64,000 nt of DNA from Bog-159 sp963709155 (GCA_963709155.1 CAVPVD010000003.1:310001-374000); one strand, 5' to 3'. Positions 8,664 to 17,826 are shown, counted from the first letter of the stretch. Translations and numbers: made by a program. The notes: generated from the letters alone by a model not told the origin.

Positions 8664-9416
8664 ATGACAGAAATTCTGGTTGGCTTCCTGGTCGCTGCCG
8701 GCGTCGGACTTACAGGTGTTGGCGCGGGTTCGCTTTTGGCGCCCGTTTTAATGCTGTTCTTCAAGGTTCCGCCCGCTGAAGCCGTGGGTACCGCGCTGGC
8801 ATTTTCGGCGGTCATCAAGCTAACCATCGCGCCCGTCTACATCGTCCGCAAACAAATCCATTATCCGACCCTGCTGCGTCTCTGCTGCGGGGGAGTTCCG
8901 GGCGTCATACTGGGCTTCTATGCGATGGGCGTACTAGACGCAAAGCACCACCGGAACATGCTCTTTCTGGGCATCGGGTCGCTGGTCGCCACCATGGCGC
9001 TGTATAATCTGGTGCGCACGCTCCGGCGTAGCGCGCATAGCCGGACCATGACCGATCGCTCCGGCTGGCTGCCGTTTATTGCCTTCGGCATCGGCTCGGA
9101 AGTCGGTTTTTCATCGGCCGGCGCGGGCGCTCTCGGTGGTGTGGCTCTTCTGAACTTAACCCCTCTTAGTCCCGCCCGCGTAGTGGGCACGGACGTCATG
9201 TTCGGGCTGGCATGCTCCCTGATCGGCGGCGGTTTTCATTTGTCGGCGGGACACTTCCAGTCCGGCATTTTGATTCACCTGATCATGGGCGGCATCGCCG
9301 GCGCCTTAATTGGCGCCAATCTCTTGTCCGTCCTGCCATCCAGACCGCTCCGGGTAGCTCTTTCCGCATGGCTCACCTGCATGGGCGTGCAACTTTGCTG
9401 GCAAGCTCTCGGCTAG
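8664..9416 (+). CDS. TauE/SafE family sulfite exporter-like membrane protein
   Basis: This 250-aa protein has seven to eight hydrophobic segments in two halves. The first half begins MTEILVGFLVAAGVGLTGVGAGSLLAPVLM; the second half has the related GFSSAGAGALGGVALL. This paired G/A-rich segment is typical of TauE/SafE (DUF81) permeases, which export sulfite, sulfoacetate or related organic anions. The substrate here cannot be told, because no sulfur-metabolism gene is nearby. The 113-base gap after the upstream terminator suggests its own promoter. Confidence 0.85.
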   Translation: MTEILVGFLVAAGVGLTGVGAGSLLAPVLMLFFKVPPAEAVGTALAFSAVIKLTIAPVYIVRKQIHYPTLLRLCCGGVPGVILGFYAMGVLDAKHHRNMLFLGIGSLVATMALYNLVRTLRRSAHSRTMTDRSGWLPFIAFGIGSEVGFSSAGAGALGGVALLNLTPLSPARVVGTDVMFGLACSLIGGGFHLSAGHFQSGILIHLIMGGIAGALIGANLLSVLPSRPLRVALSAWLTCMGVQLCWQALG

Positions 9417-9523
9417 CCTGAGCTAAGCCCTTTCCCTACATCAAATCCAAGTGGGCTAAATCATGCCTGCGTGCGGCGGTCTCGTATGCCGTCGGCTACC
9501 ATCAAAATCTCGCTCATGAATAC

Positions 9524-9552
9524 TTGACAAATAAGCGCTAATATTTTATGAT
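9524..9552 (+). promoter_or_regulatory. Sigma-70 type promoter of hsp20
   Basis: TTGACA (9524-9529) and TATGAT (9547-9552) are separated by exactly 17 bases, a near-consensus vegetative promoter. The spacer contains the palindrome AGCGCT. No CIRCE element (TTAGCACTC/GAGTGCTAA) and no HspR-type CTTGAGT/ACTCAAG pair were found, so heat control, if any, uses another signal. Confidence 0.75.
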
Positions 9553-9606
9553 TGTAATCGGATGAAGTTAAGTCCAACAATTCTAACAAGGAGCAACACA
9601 ACCCAA

Positions 9607-10029
9607 ATGTCCCTTACCCATGTCGATCCATTGGCCAATCTCCGCTACTTCGAAGATGCTTTCAGCCGTCTGCTCAGCGAGCCGCGCGCCGGCCGGCCCT
9701 GGTCGCCCGCGGTGGACATCTTCGAAACCGAGGATGAACTGGTCCTCAAAGCCGACGTCCCCGAAGTGGATCTCAAAGATATCGATGTCCGTGTCGAAAA
9801 TCAGACCCTGACGCTGTCCGGCGAGCGCAAATTCGAAAAAGACGACGCCAACAAGGGTTACCACCGCATCGAGCGCGGCTATGGCCAATTTACCCGCAGC
9901 TTCACCGTTCCGCAGACTGTCGATACCGAGAAGGTGGGCGCCGAGTACCACAATGGCGTCCTGACCGTCCGGCTGCCCAAAAAGGCGGCGGCCAAGCCCC
10001 GGCAAGTCAAAATCGACGTCAAGCAGTAA
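9607..10029 (+). CDS. Hsp20/alpha-crystallin family small heat shock protein
   Basis: Small heat shock proteins hold unfolding proteins in a refoldable state for ATP-dependent chaperones. This one is 140 aa. The alpha-crystallin domain (about residues 35-130) contains PAVDIFETEDELVLKADVPE, LTLSGERKFE and the conserved GVLTVRLPK near the end. Only a short C-terminal tail follows. The start at 9607 has AAGGAG 13 bases upstream; an in-frame ATG at 9562 lacks a good site. It precedes clpB, a sensible partner for refolding of sHsp-bound clients. Confidence 0.93.
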   Translation: MSLTHVDPLANLRYFEDAFSRLLSEPRAGRPWSPAVDIFETEDELVLKADVPEVDLKDIDVRVENQTLTLSGERKFEKDDANKGYHRIERGYGQFTRSFTVPQTVDTEKVGAEYHNGVLTVRLPKKAAAKPRQVKIDVKQ

Positions 10030-10050
10030 ATTGCATTCCAATTGCAATGG

Positions 10051-10094
10051 TGGGCGGCGGGGTCGTTAAAACGGCTCGCCGCCCAGTTGTCTTT
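10051..10094 (+). terminator. Hairpin between hsp20 and clpB
   Basis: TGGGCGGCG (10051-10059) pairs with CGCCGCCCA (10077-10085) and is followed by gttgtcttt. It may terminate hsp20 transcripts partially, giving more hsp20 than clpB mRNA, or act as a processing site. Confidence 0.6.
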
Positions 10095-10146
10095 ATGGCG
10101 CCGCAAAAAGTGTGCGGCTGATATCCTTAAAGGAAAGTTGGTCCCT

Positions 10147-12780
10147 GTGATCAGATTCGATAAGTTCACCCAAAAAGCTCAGGAGGCGCTGCAACAGGCG
10201 CAAGAAATCGCCGCCAAGTCCGATGGCCAGGTGCTCTATCCCCTGCACCTGCTGACCGCCCTGGCCCAGGAGCGCGAAGGGATTGTGCGGCCGGTGCTCG
10301 AAAAATGTGGCGTGCAGCCGGACGCGATCGTCTCCGAAGGCGAGCAGCAGTTGAAGAACATTCCCAAGGTCAGCATGCCGCCGCAGCCGGGTCTCTACGC
10401 TTCGCAGCCGCTCAACGAAGTGTTGGAGCGCGCCTTCGACGAAGCCAGCCGCTTCAAAGACGAGTTCGTCTCCACCGAGCACCTGCTGCTGGCGATTTCC
10501 GCCCAGAAACGCGATCCCGCCGCCCAGTTGCTGGAGCGCGCCGGCGCCACGCACGACGCCATCCTAAAGGCCCTGGTATCCATCCGAGGCACACAGCGAG
10601 TGACCGATCCCAATCCCGAAACCAAGTATCAGGCCCTCGAGCGCTATGCCGTCGACCTGACCAAATCCGCCCGCGATGGCAAACTCGACCCCGTTATCGG
10701 CCGTGAGGATGAAATCCGCCGCCTGATGCAGGTGCTTAGCCGCCGCACCAAGAACAATCCCGTGCTCATCGGGGAGCCTGGGGTAGGGAAGACCGCCATC
10801 GTGGAAGGCCTTGCCCAGCGCATCGTTAAGGGCGACGTACCCGATCAATTGCAGCACAAGAAGCTGGTAGCGCTGGACCTGGGTTCCATGGTGGCCGGCA
10901 CCAAATTCCGCGGCGAATTCGAAGACCGTCTGAAAGCCGTCCTCAAGGAGATCACGGAATCGAACGGCGAGATCATTTGCTTCATCGACGAGTTGCACAC
11001 GCTGGTGGGCGCCGGCTCCGCCGAAGGCGCCATCGACGCCGCCAACATGCTGAAGCCGGCGCTGGCCCGCGGCGACCTGCGCTGCATCGGCGCGACTACG
11101 CTCAACGAATACAAGCGCGTGGAAAAAGACGCCGCCCTGGCCCGCCGCTTCCAGACCGTTTTCGTAGGCGAGCCGACGGTGGACGACACCGTGGCCATCC
11201 TGCGCGGCCTGAAGGAGAAATTCGAGATCCATCACGGCGTGCGCATCAAGGATGCCGCGATCGTGGCCGCGGCGCTGCTCTCGCAGCGCTATATCGCCGA
11301 CCGTTTTCTACCCGATAAAGCCATCGACCTGATCGACGAGGCCGGCGCGGCTTTGCGTCTGCAAATTGGTTCCATGCCTATCGAAATCGACGAAAAGGAT
11401 CGCCGGATCACGCACCTTGAAATCGAGCGGCAGGCGCTGGGCCACGAGCGCGACGCCGGTTCGAAGGAGCGCCTGCGGCACGTGGAAAGCGAGTTGGAAA
11501 GCCTGCGCGGCGAAACCGCCACGTTGAAAGAGCGCTGGAACCGGGAGAAAGCCGCGATTCATAACGTGCGCCAATTGAAGGAAGAACAGGAGCAGTTGCG
11601 CAAGGACGAAGAGCAGGCCAGCCGCCAGGGCGATTGGGAGCGGGCCGCCCAGATCCGCTATGGCCGCCTGGCCCAAATCGAAAAGGACATCCAGTCCGCT
11701 GAACAGGACCTGGAAGCCATCAAGGATTCCGCTTTGCTGAAAGAGGAAATCGACGACGAAGATATCGCCCGGATCGTGGCTAAGTCCACCGGAATTCCAG
11801 TGACCCGCATGCTCCAGGGAGAGGCGCAGAAACTGGTCCGCATGCCCGAGAGCCTCAAAGACCGCGTGGTCGGCCAGGACGAGGCGGTGCGCCTGGTTTC
11901 GAACGCCATCTTGCGCAACCGCGCCGGCTTGAGCGATCCCAACCGGCCCATCGGCAGCTTCATTTTCCTGGGTCCTACCGGCGTGGGCAAGACCGAATTA
12001 GTGCGCGCGCTGGCGGAGTACCTTTTCGACGACGAGAAGGCCATGATCCGGGTGGACATGTCCGAATATGGCGAGAAACACTCGGTGGCCCGCATGATCG
12101 GTGCGCCGCCCGGATACGTGGGCTACGACGAAGGCGGCCAACTCACCGAACAGGTACGCCGCCGGCCGTATTCCGTTATCCTCTTCGACGAAATCGAAAA
12201 GGCGCATCCGGAAGTCTTCAACTCGATGCTGCAAATCCTGGACGATGGACGTCTCACCGACGGCCAGGGCCGCACCGTGAGTTTCCGGAACACCGTGATC
12301 GTGATGACTTCCAATGTCGGTTCCACCAGCATGCGGGAAGTCGGTCCGATCGGATTCTCCGTACACACCAAGAACACCGCCAACGAAGCCACGCGCACAC
12401 GCCTGCTGGATGCGCTGCGCAGCACGTTCCGGCCGGAGTTTCTGAACCGCATCGACGACATCATCGTCTTCAATTCGCTCAGCCGGGAGCATCTGACCAT
12501 GATTATCGATATTCAGTTGCGGCGCGTGGGCAAGCTGCTGAAAGACCGTGGCATCAGTCTGGAGCTGACCGCGGCCGCCCGGGAGTTGCTCATTAAGGAA
12601 GGTTACGATCCGCAGTTTGGCGCGCGGCCCATGCGGCGCGCGATCCAGCGGCTGATTCAGGACCCCCTGGCGCTCAAGCTGCTTAACGGCGATTTCCAGG
12701 AAGGCGACACCGTGGAAGCGGACGCCGATCCCGCCGGCACCGAGCTTCGTTTTCAGAAGCTCGTGCCGGTGGCGGCCTAA
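10147..12780 (+). CDS. clpB: ATP-dependent disaggregase ClpB
   Basis: ClpB is the Hsp100 hexamer that threads aggregated proteins together with DnaK. The 877-aa product has an N-domain (IRFDKFTQKAQEALQQAQ), a first AAA+ module with Walker A GEPGVGKTA (about residue 208) and Walker B ICFIDELH, a long coiled-coil middle domain (about 400-530, KEEQEQLRKDEEQASRQGDW), and a second AAA+ module with GPTGVGKTE (about 608) and VILFDEIEKAH. The GTG at 10147 follows AAAGGAAA and gives the family N-terminus; the open frame upstream is not part of the protein. It is followed after three bases by an HtpX-like protease. Confidence 0.97.
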   Translation: MIRFDKFTQKAQEALQQAQEIAAKSDGQVLYPLHLLTALAQEREGIVRPVLEKCGVQPDAIVSEGEQQLKNIPKVSMPPQPGLYASQPLNEVLERAFDEASRFKDEFVSTEHLLLAISAQKRDPAAQLLERAGATHDAILKALVSIRGTQRVTDPNPETKYQALERYAVDLTKSARDGKLDPVIGREDEIRRLMQVLSRRTKNNPVLIGEPGVGKTAIVEGLAQRIVKGDVPDQLQHKKLVALDLGSMVAGTKFRGEFEDRLKAVLKEITESNGEIICFIDELHTLVGAGSAEGAIDAANMLKPALARGDLRCIGATTLNEYKRVEKDAALARRFQTVFVGEPTVDDTVAILRGLKEKFEIHHGVRIKDAAIVAAALLSQRYIADRFLPDKAIDLIDEAGAALRLQIGSMPIEIDEKDRRITHLEIERQALGHERDAGSKERLRHVESELESLRGETATLKERWNREKAAIHNVRQLKEEQEQLRKDEEQASRQGDWERAAQIRYGRLAQIEKDIQSAEQDLEAIKDSALLKEEIDDEDIARIVAKSTGIPVTRMLQGEAQKLVRMPESLKDRVVGQDEAVRLVSNAILRNRAGLSDPNRPIGSFIFLGPTGVGKTELVRALAEYLFDDEKAMIRVDMSEYGEKHSVARMIGAPPGYVGYDEGGQLTEQVRRRPYSVILFDEIEKAHPEVFNSMLQILDDGRLTDGQGRTVSFRNTVIVMTSNVGSTSMREVGPIGFSVHTKNTANEATRTRLLDALRSTFRPEFLNRIDDIIVFNSLSREHLTMIIDIQLRRVGKLLKDRGISLELTAAARELLIKEGYDPQFGARPMRRAIQRLIQDPLALKLLNGDFQEGDTVEADADPAGTELRFQKLVPVAA

Positions 12781-12783
12781 TCA

Positions 12784-13638
12784 ATGACCACGACCAACAC
12801 CATCAAAACCGTTCTCCTCCTCGGCCTGCTCAGCGCCATGCTGCTCTTTGCCGGCGAAGCCATAGGTGGACGCCAAGGTCTATATTTGGGCCTTGGGCTC
12901 GCGCTCATCACCAACTTCGCCGGCTACTTCTTCTCGGATAAGATCGCGCTGGCATCTTATGGCGCGCAGCCGGTGACCGAGTCGGAGAACCCGGAGGTTT
13001 ACCGGCGCGTCGCGCCCATCGTGCAGGGCCTCTGCCAGCGCATGGGGCTGCCCATGCCGCGCCTCTGGCTGCTTCCCGAAGAGAGTCCCAATGCATTCGC
13101 CACCGGCCGCGATCCCAACCACGCGTCGGTGGCCTTCACGGTAGGCATCTTGCGGCTGATGGACGATCGCGAAATCGAGGGAGTAGTGGCCCACGAACTG
13201 GGCCACGTACTCCACCGCGATATCCTGATCAGCTCGGTGGCCGCCACCATCGCGGCGGCCATCATGTTCGTCTCGCGCCTGGCCTTCTGGTTTGGGGGCG
13301 CCACCGACGACGACGACCGCGGCGGCGGCAACGCCATCGCCGGCCTGCTGATGATGATCCTGGCTCCGATCGCGGCCATGCTCATCCAGATGGCGATCTC
13401 GCGCTCACGCGAGTACTCCGCCGACGAAGCTTCCGCTAAGTACACTCACGCGCCCAACGAACTGATATCCGCGCTCGGTAAGTTGGATACCTATTCGAAA
13501 CGTATCCCCATGCAGGCCAGCCCCTCCACCGCGCACTTATTCATCGTCAAACCGTTCGCCGGCCAATGGTTTATGAGTCTCTTCTCGACCCACCCATCGA
13601 CCGAAGATCGCATCGCGCGCCTGCAGCAGATGCGCTGA
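12784..13638 (+). CDS. htpX: M48 family zinc metalloprotease, HtpX-like
   Basis: HtpX is an inner-membrane protease that degrades misfolded membrane proteins. This 284-aa protein has two N-terminal transmembrane segments (residues 10-50), the zinc site HELGH (about residues 137-141) and the third ligand Glu in SREYSADEASAKYT. Two more hydrophobic segments follow the HExxH motif. The gene starts three bases after the clpB stop, so the two are probably co-transcribed. Its last base abuts the last base of the convergent DinB-like gene. Confidence 0.92.
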   Translation: MTTTNTIKTVLLLGLLSAMLLFAGEAIGGRQGLYLGLGLALITNFAGYFFSDKIALASYGAQPVTESENPEVYRRVAPIVQGLCQRMGLPMPRLWLLPEESPNAFATGRDPNHASVAFTVGILRLMDDREIEGVVAHELGHVLHRDILISSVAATIAAAIMFVSRLAFWFGGATDDDDRGGGNAIAGLLMMILAPIAAMLIQMAISRSREYSADEASAKYTHAPNELISALGKLDTYSKRIPMQASPSTAHLFIVKPFAGQWFMSLFSTHPSTEDRIARLQQMR

Positions 13639-14142
13639 CTATCCCTGCTCGTCGGCCGAAGGACCGTAGATGGCCGGCACCGGCACATCGTTCAGCCGCA
13701 GGTAAACGGTCAATTGTGCCCGATGGTGGATGGTGTGGTTCATGACGAAGCTGCGGATGCACACCATGCGGGGCATGCTGAACACAGTTACGCCTCCGCC
13801 CAGAAGCGACCAGGTCTTCGCCAGATGCTCGTCGCTGGCGGTGGCCAGGGCTGCGCGCGCGGCCGCCGCCTGTTTATCGAAGGCCGCCAGCAACTCCTGC
13901 CGCGAGGTCACGGGCTCCTCCTTATAGGGCGGGGCGCCGGGCGGCGCGAAATCGAACGAATCCTTCTCGATCACATCCACGGTCCAACCGGTCATGTTGG
14001 CGATGTGCGTGGCCAGGCTCCCCATGCTGAAGGACTTGGGGTGCGGCTTCCAGCCGTATTTGTCTTCCGGGCAGCGTTCCAGGACCTTCCGGGTGTTAGC
14101 CATCTCCTGATCGAATTCCGGCAAAAGTGCGTCACGAATCAT
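13639..14142 (-). CDS. DinB-like four-helix metal-binding protein
   Basis: The 167-aa product has the DinB/YfiT four-helix fold pattern. The likely metal-binding histidines are in SLATHIANMTGW (about residue 47) and MNHTIHHRAQLTVYLR (about 135-140). It ends VPVPAIYGPSADE, typical of DinB_2 proteins. Many such proteins are thiol-dependent hydrolases or transferases; the substrate is unknown here. A strong GGAGGAAA box precedes the ATG. It is convergent with htpX with no spacer. Confidence 0.85.
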   Translation of the reverse strand: MIRDALLPEFDQEMANTRKVLERCPEDKYGWKPHPKSFSMGSLATHIANMTGWTVDVIEKDSFDFAPPGAPPYKEEPVTSRQELLAAFDKQAAAARAALATASDEHLAKTWSLLGGGVTVFSMPRMVCIRSFVMNHTIHHRAQLTVYLRLNDVPVPAIYGPSADEQG

Positions 14143-14217
14143 GTGTAATTTCCTCCTCGCCCATATTCGCTTTTTCTTCGCTAACTGTCAAGGGCGAATT
14201 TGTAAAAAATGCGCCGT

Positions 14218-16797
14218 TTATCGTGCGATCAGCAACTGGTGGATCTGCTCGCCCAAAGAGAACGCGATCTTGTCGCGCGCCACGGACATGCGGAAAATGC
14301 CGGGCCGCATGCCCGCGGGAGTCAGCCGTCCGTGAAAATGCTGCACGGCGGTCACCGGCCCCAGAGCCCGTTTGCTAATGGGATCCACCGCGCGCGTAAA
14401 GATGCATTCGAATCCATCATGCACCTGCGTGAAATAAATGCGCCTGCCTGCCGGAGACCAGCGTGGATAATCGCCTTCTCCCAGGTCAACCCATTCCGCC
14501 ACGGGCACGCTTTGAAATCCACGAAAAGGCGCGGCCCACATGCGCGGCGGCCGGCCGCCTTCTTCGGAAGTGAAAAGGGTCCAGCGCCCATCTTTGGTGA
14601 AATTGGCCAGGTATAGGTTCGCGGTGGGGTGGGAATAAATCGGACGATGCTCGGCGGTGCGGGTATCCCAAGCCAAAATCGTGCGATGCACCTCCATGCT
14701 GGCGGACAGTGCCCACTGGCCTCCACGCGAGAGATCCCAGTGGACTCCGCCGCCCTGGAGCGATCCCCACGATTCTCCCGTCCGCAAATTCAGTACTCTC
14801 GCGATCGCCGGGTTGGCCCCCGGGTTAGCCGCCGGCGGCGCCCCCACTTGCAGGACAAAGAGGCCATCGGAACTAAGCGTCTGGGCTCCGGGAATCTCCC
14901 TTTGCGTTCCCGTCCGGTAATCCCGCAGGAAATACGTCCCGTCGGGAGAGACCAGAAGAAACGCGCCGCCGTCCGGCGTGAATTGAACGGAATAGTAGCC
15001 GCGTTCCGGCCCATGGAGGGGCGTGAGCGATCCGGACACCACGCCGTACTCCGCTTGAATCGGGAGTGCCCAGGCGCTGGATCGGGCGTCGATCGCATCG
15101 GCGAGCACGATCCCATCCGCGGCGGTGCAACCGGAGATCGCCAACGGCGCGGGGGACTTGGCCACGGAGTCGCGGCCCGCGTGGAAGGCCGGCGTAAGCA
15201 GAAATTCGGCCAGGGTGGGCAGTTCGACTCTGCCTGTGTTGGTGTAGAGGAAGCGCTCGCCGGTCACTGCGCAGGCACGCGCGTACAGGCGCCCGGACTC
15301 GCTGAACTCAGGTATCAGCGCCGCCGGCGCGCCATCCAACGGAGCTTTCCACAGCCGGACCGTGGACCTGTCGTCCATCGCCAGGAAGAGCACGCCCCGG
15401 CTATCGGGGCTCCACGCGGATCCCTGAATGGATGAAGCATTCCTGGCCAGGCGCATAGGGACGCCGCCCTGCGCCGGCATGATATAGAGCATGCGGGTGT
15501 TGAAAGCCTGAATGTCTCCGCCGTTCTCGCTGGTGTTCAGATAGGCGATCCACTTGCCATCGGGCGAAAAGCGTGGGCTCCGTCCGTCCTCCACCAGCAG
15601 CCGGGCCGCTCCGTGGGGCGCATCCGGGTCGGCTGCCTGCAGATAGATACCGGCCGGTCGGCGTGTGGAATGAAATGCCAGCCAGCGGCCGTCGGGCGAG
15701 ATGGACGGCTCGTCGTTCGCGGCCCCGCTGGAGGTGATGCGTTTCGGCGCGCCGCCGGGCATTGGCTTGAGCCAGATGTCCGGATGCGAGCCTGCCTCTC
15801 CAGGCAATGCGAAGGCCGCGAAGGCCAACCATCTGCCGTCGTGCGAGAGCGCCGGCTGCATGGCGCTCGGAACCCCGGCGTCGAAGGCGACGAGCCGGAG
15901 ATCGGGTTGCGGCGGGCGCAGGGCATGGACTCCCAGGAGTCCAATGGAAATGGCCGTCAGTCCCATGCCGACCGCCCAGAACCGGGGGTGCGGTTGGCGC
16001 GCGCGCACACGCTCGCCGTCCACGTAACGAACCAGGTCCGCGTCCATCTCCATGGCGGATTGGTAACGGCCGGCGGCTTCCTTCGATAGCGCCTTTGACA
16101 GAATGGCATTGAGCGGCGCGTCCAGCCGCGGCGGCTCCGGCTGGGTATGGGCGATCACGCTCGCGACCCCCGCCGGCGAGCGGCCGGTGATCTGGTAGGG
16201 CAAGTGGCCGGTCAACAATCGATACAGCAGCACGCCCGCCGAATACATATCCGAAGCCATAGTCACCGGCTCGCCGCGGACCTGCTCCGGGCTGGCATAA
16301 TCCGGCGTAAAGGCGAAGATGCCGGCCTTCGTCAGGGCGGTCTCGGAGGTGGGTTCGGCCAGGCGCGCGGTGCCGAAATCCAGAAGTTTCACTTGACCCG
16401 CATCGTCCACCAGGATGTTGGAGGGTTTCACGTCGCGATGCACCACGTGGCGGCTATGTACGTAGGCCAATGCTTCGAGGACCTGGCGCATCTGCGCGAC
16501 GCGGCCGCGGGCATCGAGTTGATGGGCATCGCAAAACTTGTCGATGGTCAGGCCGCTGACGAATTCCATCACCAGGTAGGGCAGGCCGGATTCGGAGACG
16601 CCGCCGTCCATCAACCGCGCGACATTAGGGTGATCGAGGCTGGCCAGGAACTGGCGCTCGCGGCGGAAGCGCGCCTCGATCTCGTCCGACGCCAGGGCCA
16701 GCGGGACCACCTTCACGGCCGCCGACATCTGGAAGGCGCCATCGGCGCGCTCGGCCAGATAAACGGTGCCCATGCCGCCGCGCCCGAGCAGTTTCAC
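14218..16797 (-). CDS. Ser/Thr protein kinase with C-terminal PD40 propeller (main part)
   Basis: The 859-aa frame holds a Hanks-type kinase domain: glycine loop GRGGMGTVYL, Lys in AAVKVV, HRDVKPSNILVD, LDFGTARL and an APE-like SPEQVRGE. A hydrophobic segment (about residues 275-295) likely crosses the membrane. The C-terminal half has TolB/WD40-like PD40 repeats (ISPDGRWLAF, RFSPDGKWIAYL, WSPDSRGVLFL), which form an external propeller. Only a GTG at 16797 could start it; in the same frame, two codons upstream, an amber codon separates it from its normal N-terminus at 16804-17022. It forms a regulatory pair with the adjacent ECF sigma factor. Confidence 0.85.
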   Translation of the reverse strand: MKLLGRGGMGTVYLAERADGAFQMSAAVKVVPLALASDEIEARFRRERQFLASLDHPNVARLMDGGVSESGLPYLVMEFVSGLTIDKFCDAHQLDARGRVAQMRQVLEALAYVHSRHVVHRDVKPSNILVDDAGQVKLLDFGTARLAEPTSETALTKAGIFAFTPDYASPEQVRGEPVTMASDMYSAGVLLYRLLTGHLPYQITGRSPAGVASVIAHTQPEPPRLDAPLNAILSKALSKEAAGRYQSAMEMDADLVRYVDGERVRARQPHPRFWAVGMGLTAISIGLLGVHALRPPQPDLRLVAFDAGVPSAMQPALSHDGRWLAFAAFALPGEAGSHPDIWLKPMPGGAPKRITSSGAANDEPSISPDGRWLAFHSTRRPAGIYLQAADPDAPHGAARLLVEDGRSPRFSPDGKWIAYLNTSENGGDIQAFNTRMLYIMPAQGGVPMRLARNASSIQGSAWSPDSRGVLFLAMDDRSTVRLWKAPLDGAPAALIPEFSESGRLYARACAVTGERFLYTNTGRVELPTLAEFLLTPAFHAGRDSVAKSPAPLAISGCTAADGIVLADAIDARSSAWALPIQAEYGVVSGSLTPLHGPERGYYSVQFTPDGGAFLLVSPDGTYFLRDYRTGTQREIPGAQTLSSDGLFVLQVGAPPAANPGANPAIARVLNLRTGESWGSLQGGGVHWDLSRGGQWALSASMEVHRTILAWDTRTAEHRPIYSHPTANLYLANFTKDGRWTLFTSEEGGRPPRMWAAPFRGFQSVPVAEWVDLGEGDYPRWSPAGRRIYFTQVHDGFECIFTRAVDPISKRALGPVTAVQHFHGRLTPAGMRPGIFRMSVARDKIAFSLGEQIHQLLIAR

Positions 16798-16803
16798 CGC
16801 CTG

Positions 16804-17022
16804 CTACGCGCCAAACCGCGGCAATTGCTGCGCGGGAGCGGGCACGGCCGCGCGGATGCGTTCATGATCTTCGAGCAGCAGGGAAACTTCCACGCGCAGG
16901 TTCTCATCGCCGCCGCAGCGCTCCCGGATCAGGATCTCCCGCTGGCAGCCCGGCGGCCGCTCGATGGCGGCATAAAAGATCTCTTCGATCTCCCGAAATC
17001 TCTCCAGTTCAGCCGGATTCAT
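16804..17022 (-). CDS. N-terminal fragment of the same Ser/Thr kinase, ended by an amber codon
   Basis: The 72-aa frame (MNPAELERFREIEEIFYAAIERPP..., ending LPRFGA) is the usual N-terminal extension of acidobacterial PD40 kinases. The TAG at 16804-16806 is in frame with the downstream kinase, so reading through gives RFGA-X-QAVKLLGRGGMG with Tyr expected at X. It starts 11 bases after the sigma factor stop. A single base change from TAC or TAT would explain the stop; reinitiation at the GTG six bases later is possible. Confidence 0.75.
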   Translation of the reverse strand: MNPAELERFREIEEIFYAAIERPPGCQREILIRERCGGDENLRVEVSLLLEDHERIRAAVPAPAQQLPRFGA

Positions 17023-17033
17023 AAGGATGGCCT

Positions 17034-17597
17034 TCAGGCCAAACGGCGGCGCAGCCAGGCCAGGGAAAAATGCAGGCTACGTTCTACCGTCCGGCTGGAA
17101 ATATCCAGGATTTCCGCGGTTTCCTCCACCGTGCAGCCCAGGAAGTAATGCAGCTCGACCATGCGCGTTTTGACGGGATCGAATTCGGCCAGGTGGTTGA
17201 GCGCTTGCGAAAGGTCCAGCGACTCGGCACTCTCGCCGCCCAGCCAGGCCAACTCGGCATCCAGCGGCGCCCGCTGCCAGCCCCAGCCGCGCTTGTCCGA
17301 TTTGGCTTTGCGCGCCGAATCGATGAGCACGCGGCGCGTGAACTGCGCCGCAAAAGCGAAAAAGTGCGCGCGGTCCTTGAGCGATAGCCGCCGCAGGCGC
17401 AGCATATCGACGAATACCTCGTTGACCACGGCCGTAGGCTGCAAGGTGTGGCCCGGCCGTTCATTGCGCAGGTAAGCTTCCGCGATGGCGCGAAGCTGAT
17501 CGTAGACCAACGGGGCCAATGCCTCGACCGCGCCGGACTCTCCCTGTTCCCAACGGGCCAGGAGGAGAGTAATCTCCCCTTGACCGGAGTTTGGCAC
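17034..17597 (-). CDS. ECF-type RNA polymerase sigma factor (acidobacterial/Sig-70_X6-like)
   Basis: The 187-aa protein has region 2 (LVYDQLRAIAEAYLRNER through AHFFAFAAQFTRRVLIDSAR) and region 4 (MVELHYFLGCTVEETAEIL, then SSRTVERSLHFSLAWLRRRL). This matches the TIGR02999-like sigma factors that sit beside Ser/Thr kinases in Solibacter-type genomes. No anti-sigma factor is present, so control probably comes through the kinase. The start is GTG, overlapped by a short AAAGG box. Confidence 0.88.
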   Translation of the reverse strand: MPNSGQGEITLLLARWEQGESGAVEALAPLVYDQLRAIAEAYLRNERPGHTLQPTAVVNEVFVDMLRLRRLSLKDRAHFFAFAAQFTRRVLIDSARKAKSDKRGWGWQRAPLDAELAWLGGESAESLDLSQALNHLAEFDPVKTRMVELHYFLGCTVEETAEILDISSRTVERSLHFSLAWLRRRLA

Positions 17598-17645
17598 CCT
17601 TTCATCATAAAACGCCGCGGCCCGCGTGAGCGCGCGAGGCCCGTA

Positions 17646-17679
17646 CTGTCCGGACCGGTACCGCTTCGGGCCCGGACAG
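17646..17679. repeat. Perfect 8-bp palindrome stem upstream of the sigma gene
   Basis: CTGTCCGG (17646-17653) pairs with CCGGACAG (17672-17679) across an 18-base loop. It lies about 50 bases upstream of the ECF sigma gene and could be an operator or a transcript hairpin. No T-tract follows on either side. Confidence 0.4.
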
Positions 17680-17686
17680 CCTCACG

Positions 17687-17778
17687 TTAAATACGGCGCA
17701 ATTCTCCTCCAAAGGCCGACACCGAGGTTGCGATATACGTATTTTGTCGGGTTTTTATGCGTTTTTGCGCCGTATTAA
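17687..17778. mobile_element. 92-bp MITE-like element with TTAA ends
   Basis: The ends TTAAATACGGCGCAA (17687-17701) and TTGCGCCGTATTAA (17765-17778) are inverted copies that differ by one extra A. Both outer edges read TTAA, compatible with a TTAA target duplication. There is no coding capacity inside. It lies between the sigma gene and the truncated IS, in a rearranged region. Confidence 0.45.
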
Positions 17779-17826
17779 GTGGACGGCTGGGCCGTTAGCC
17801 ATGCGGCAAAGAGACGCCCGGGAAGG

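Noticed and set aside
9500..9606. CIRCE or HspR operator upstream of hsp20
   Set aside because: Neither TTAGCACTC/GAGTGCTAA nor CTTGAGT/ACTCAAG is present; only a vegetative promoter is seen.
16147..17148. 333-aa plus-strand frame over the kinase and sigma genes
   Set aside because: It covers two genes with strong motifs on the opposite strand; no family match visible.
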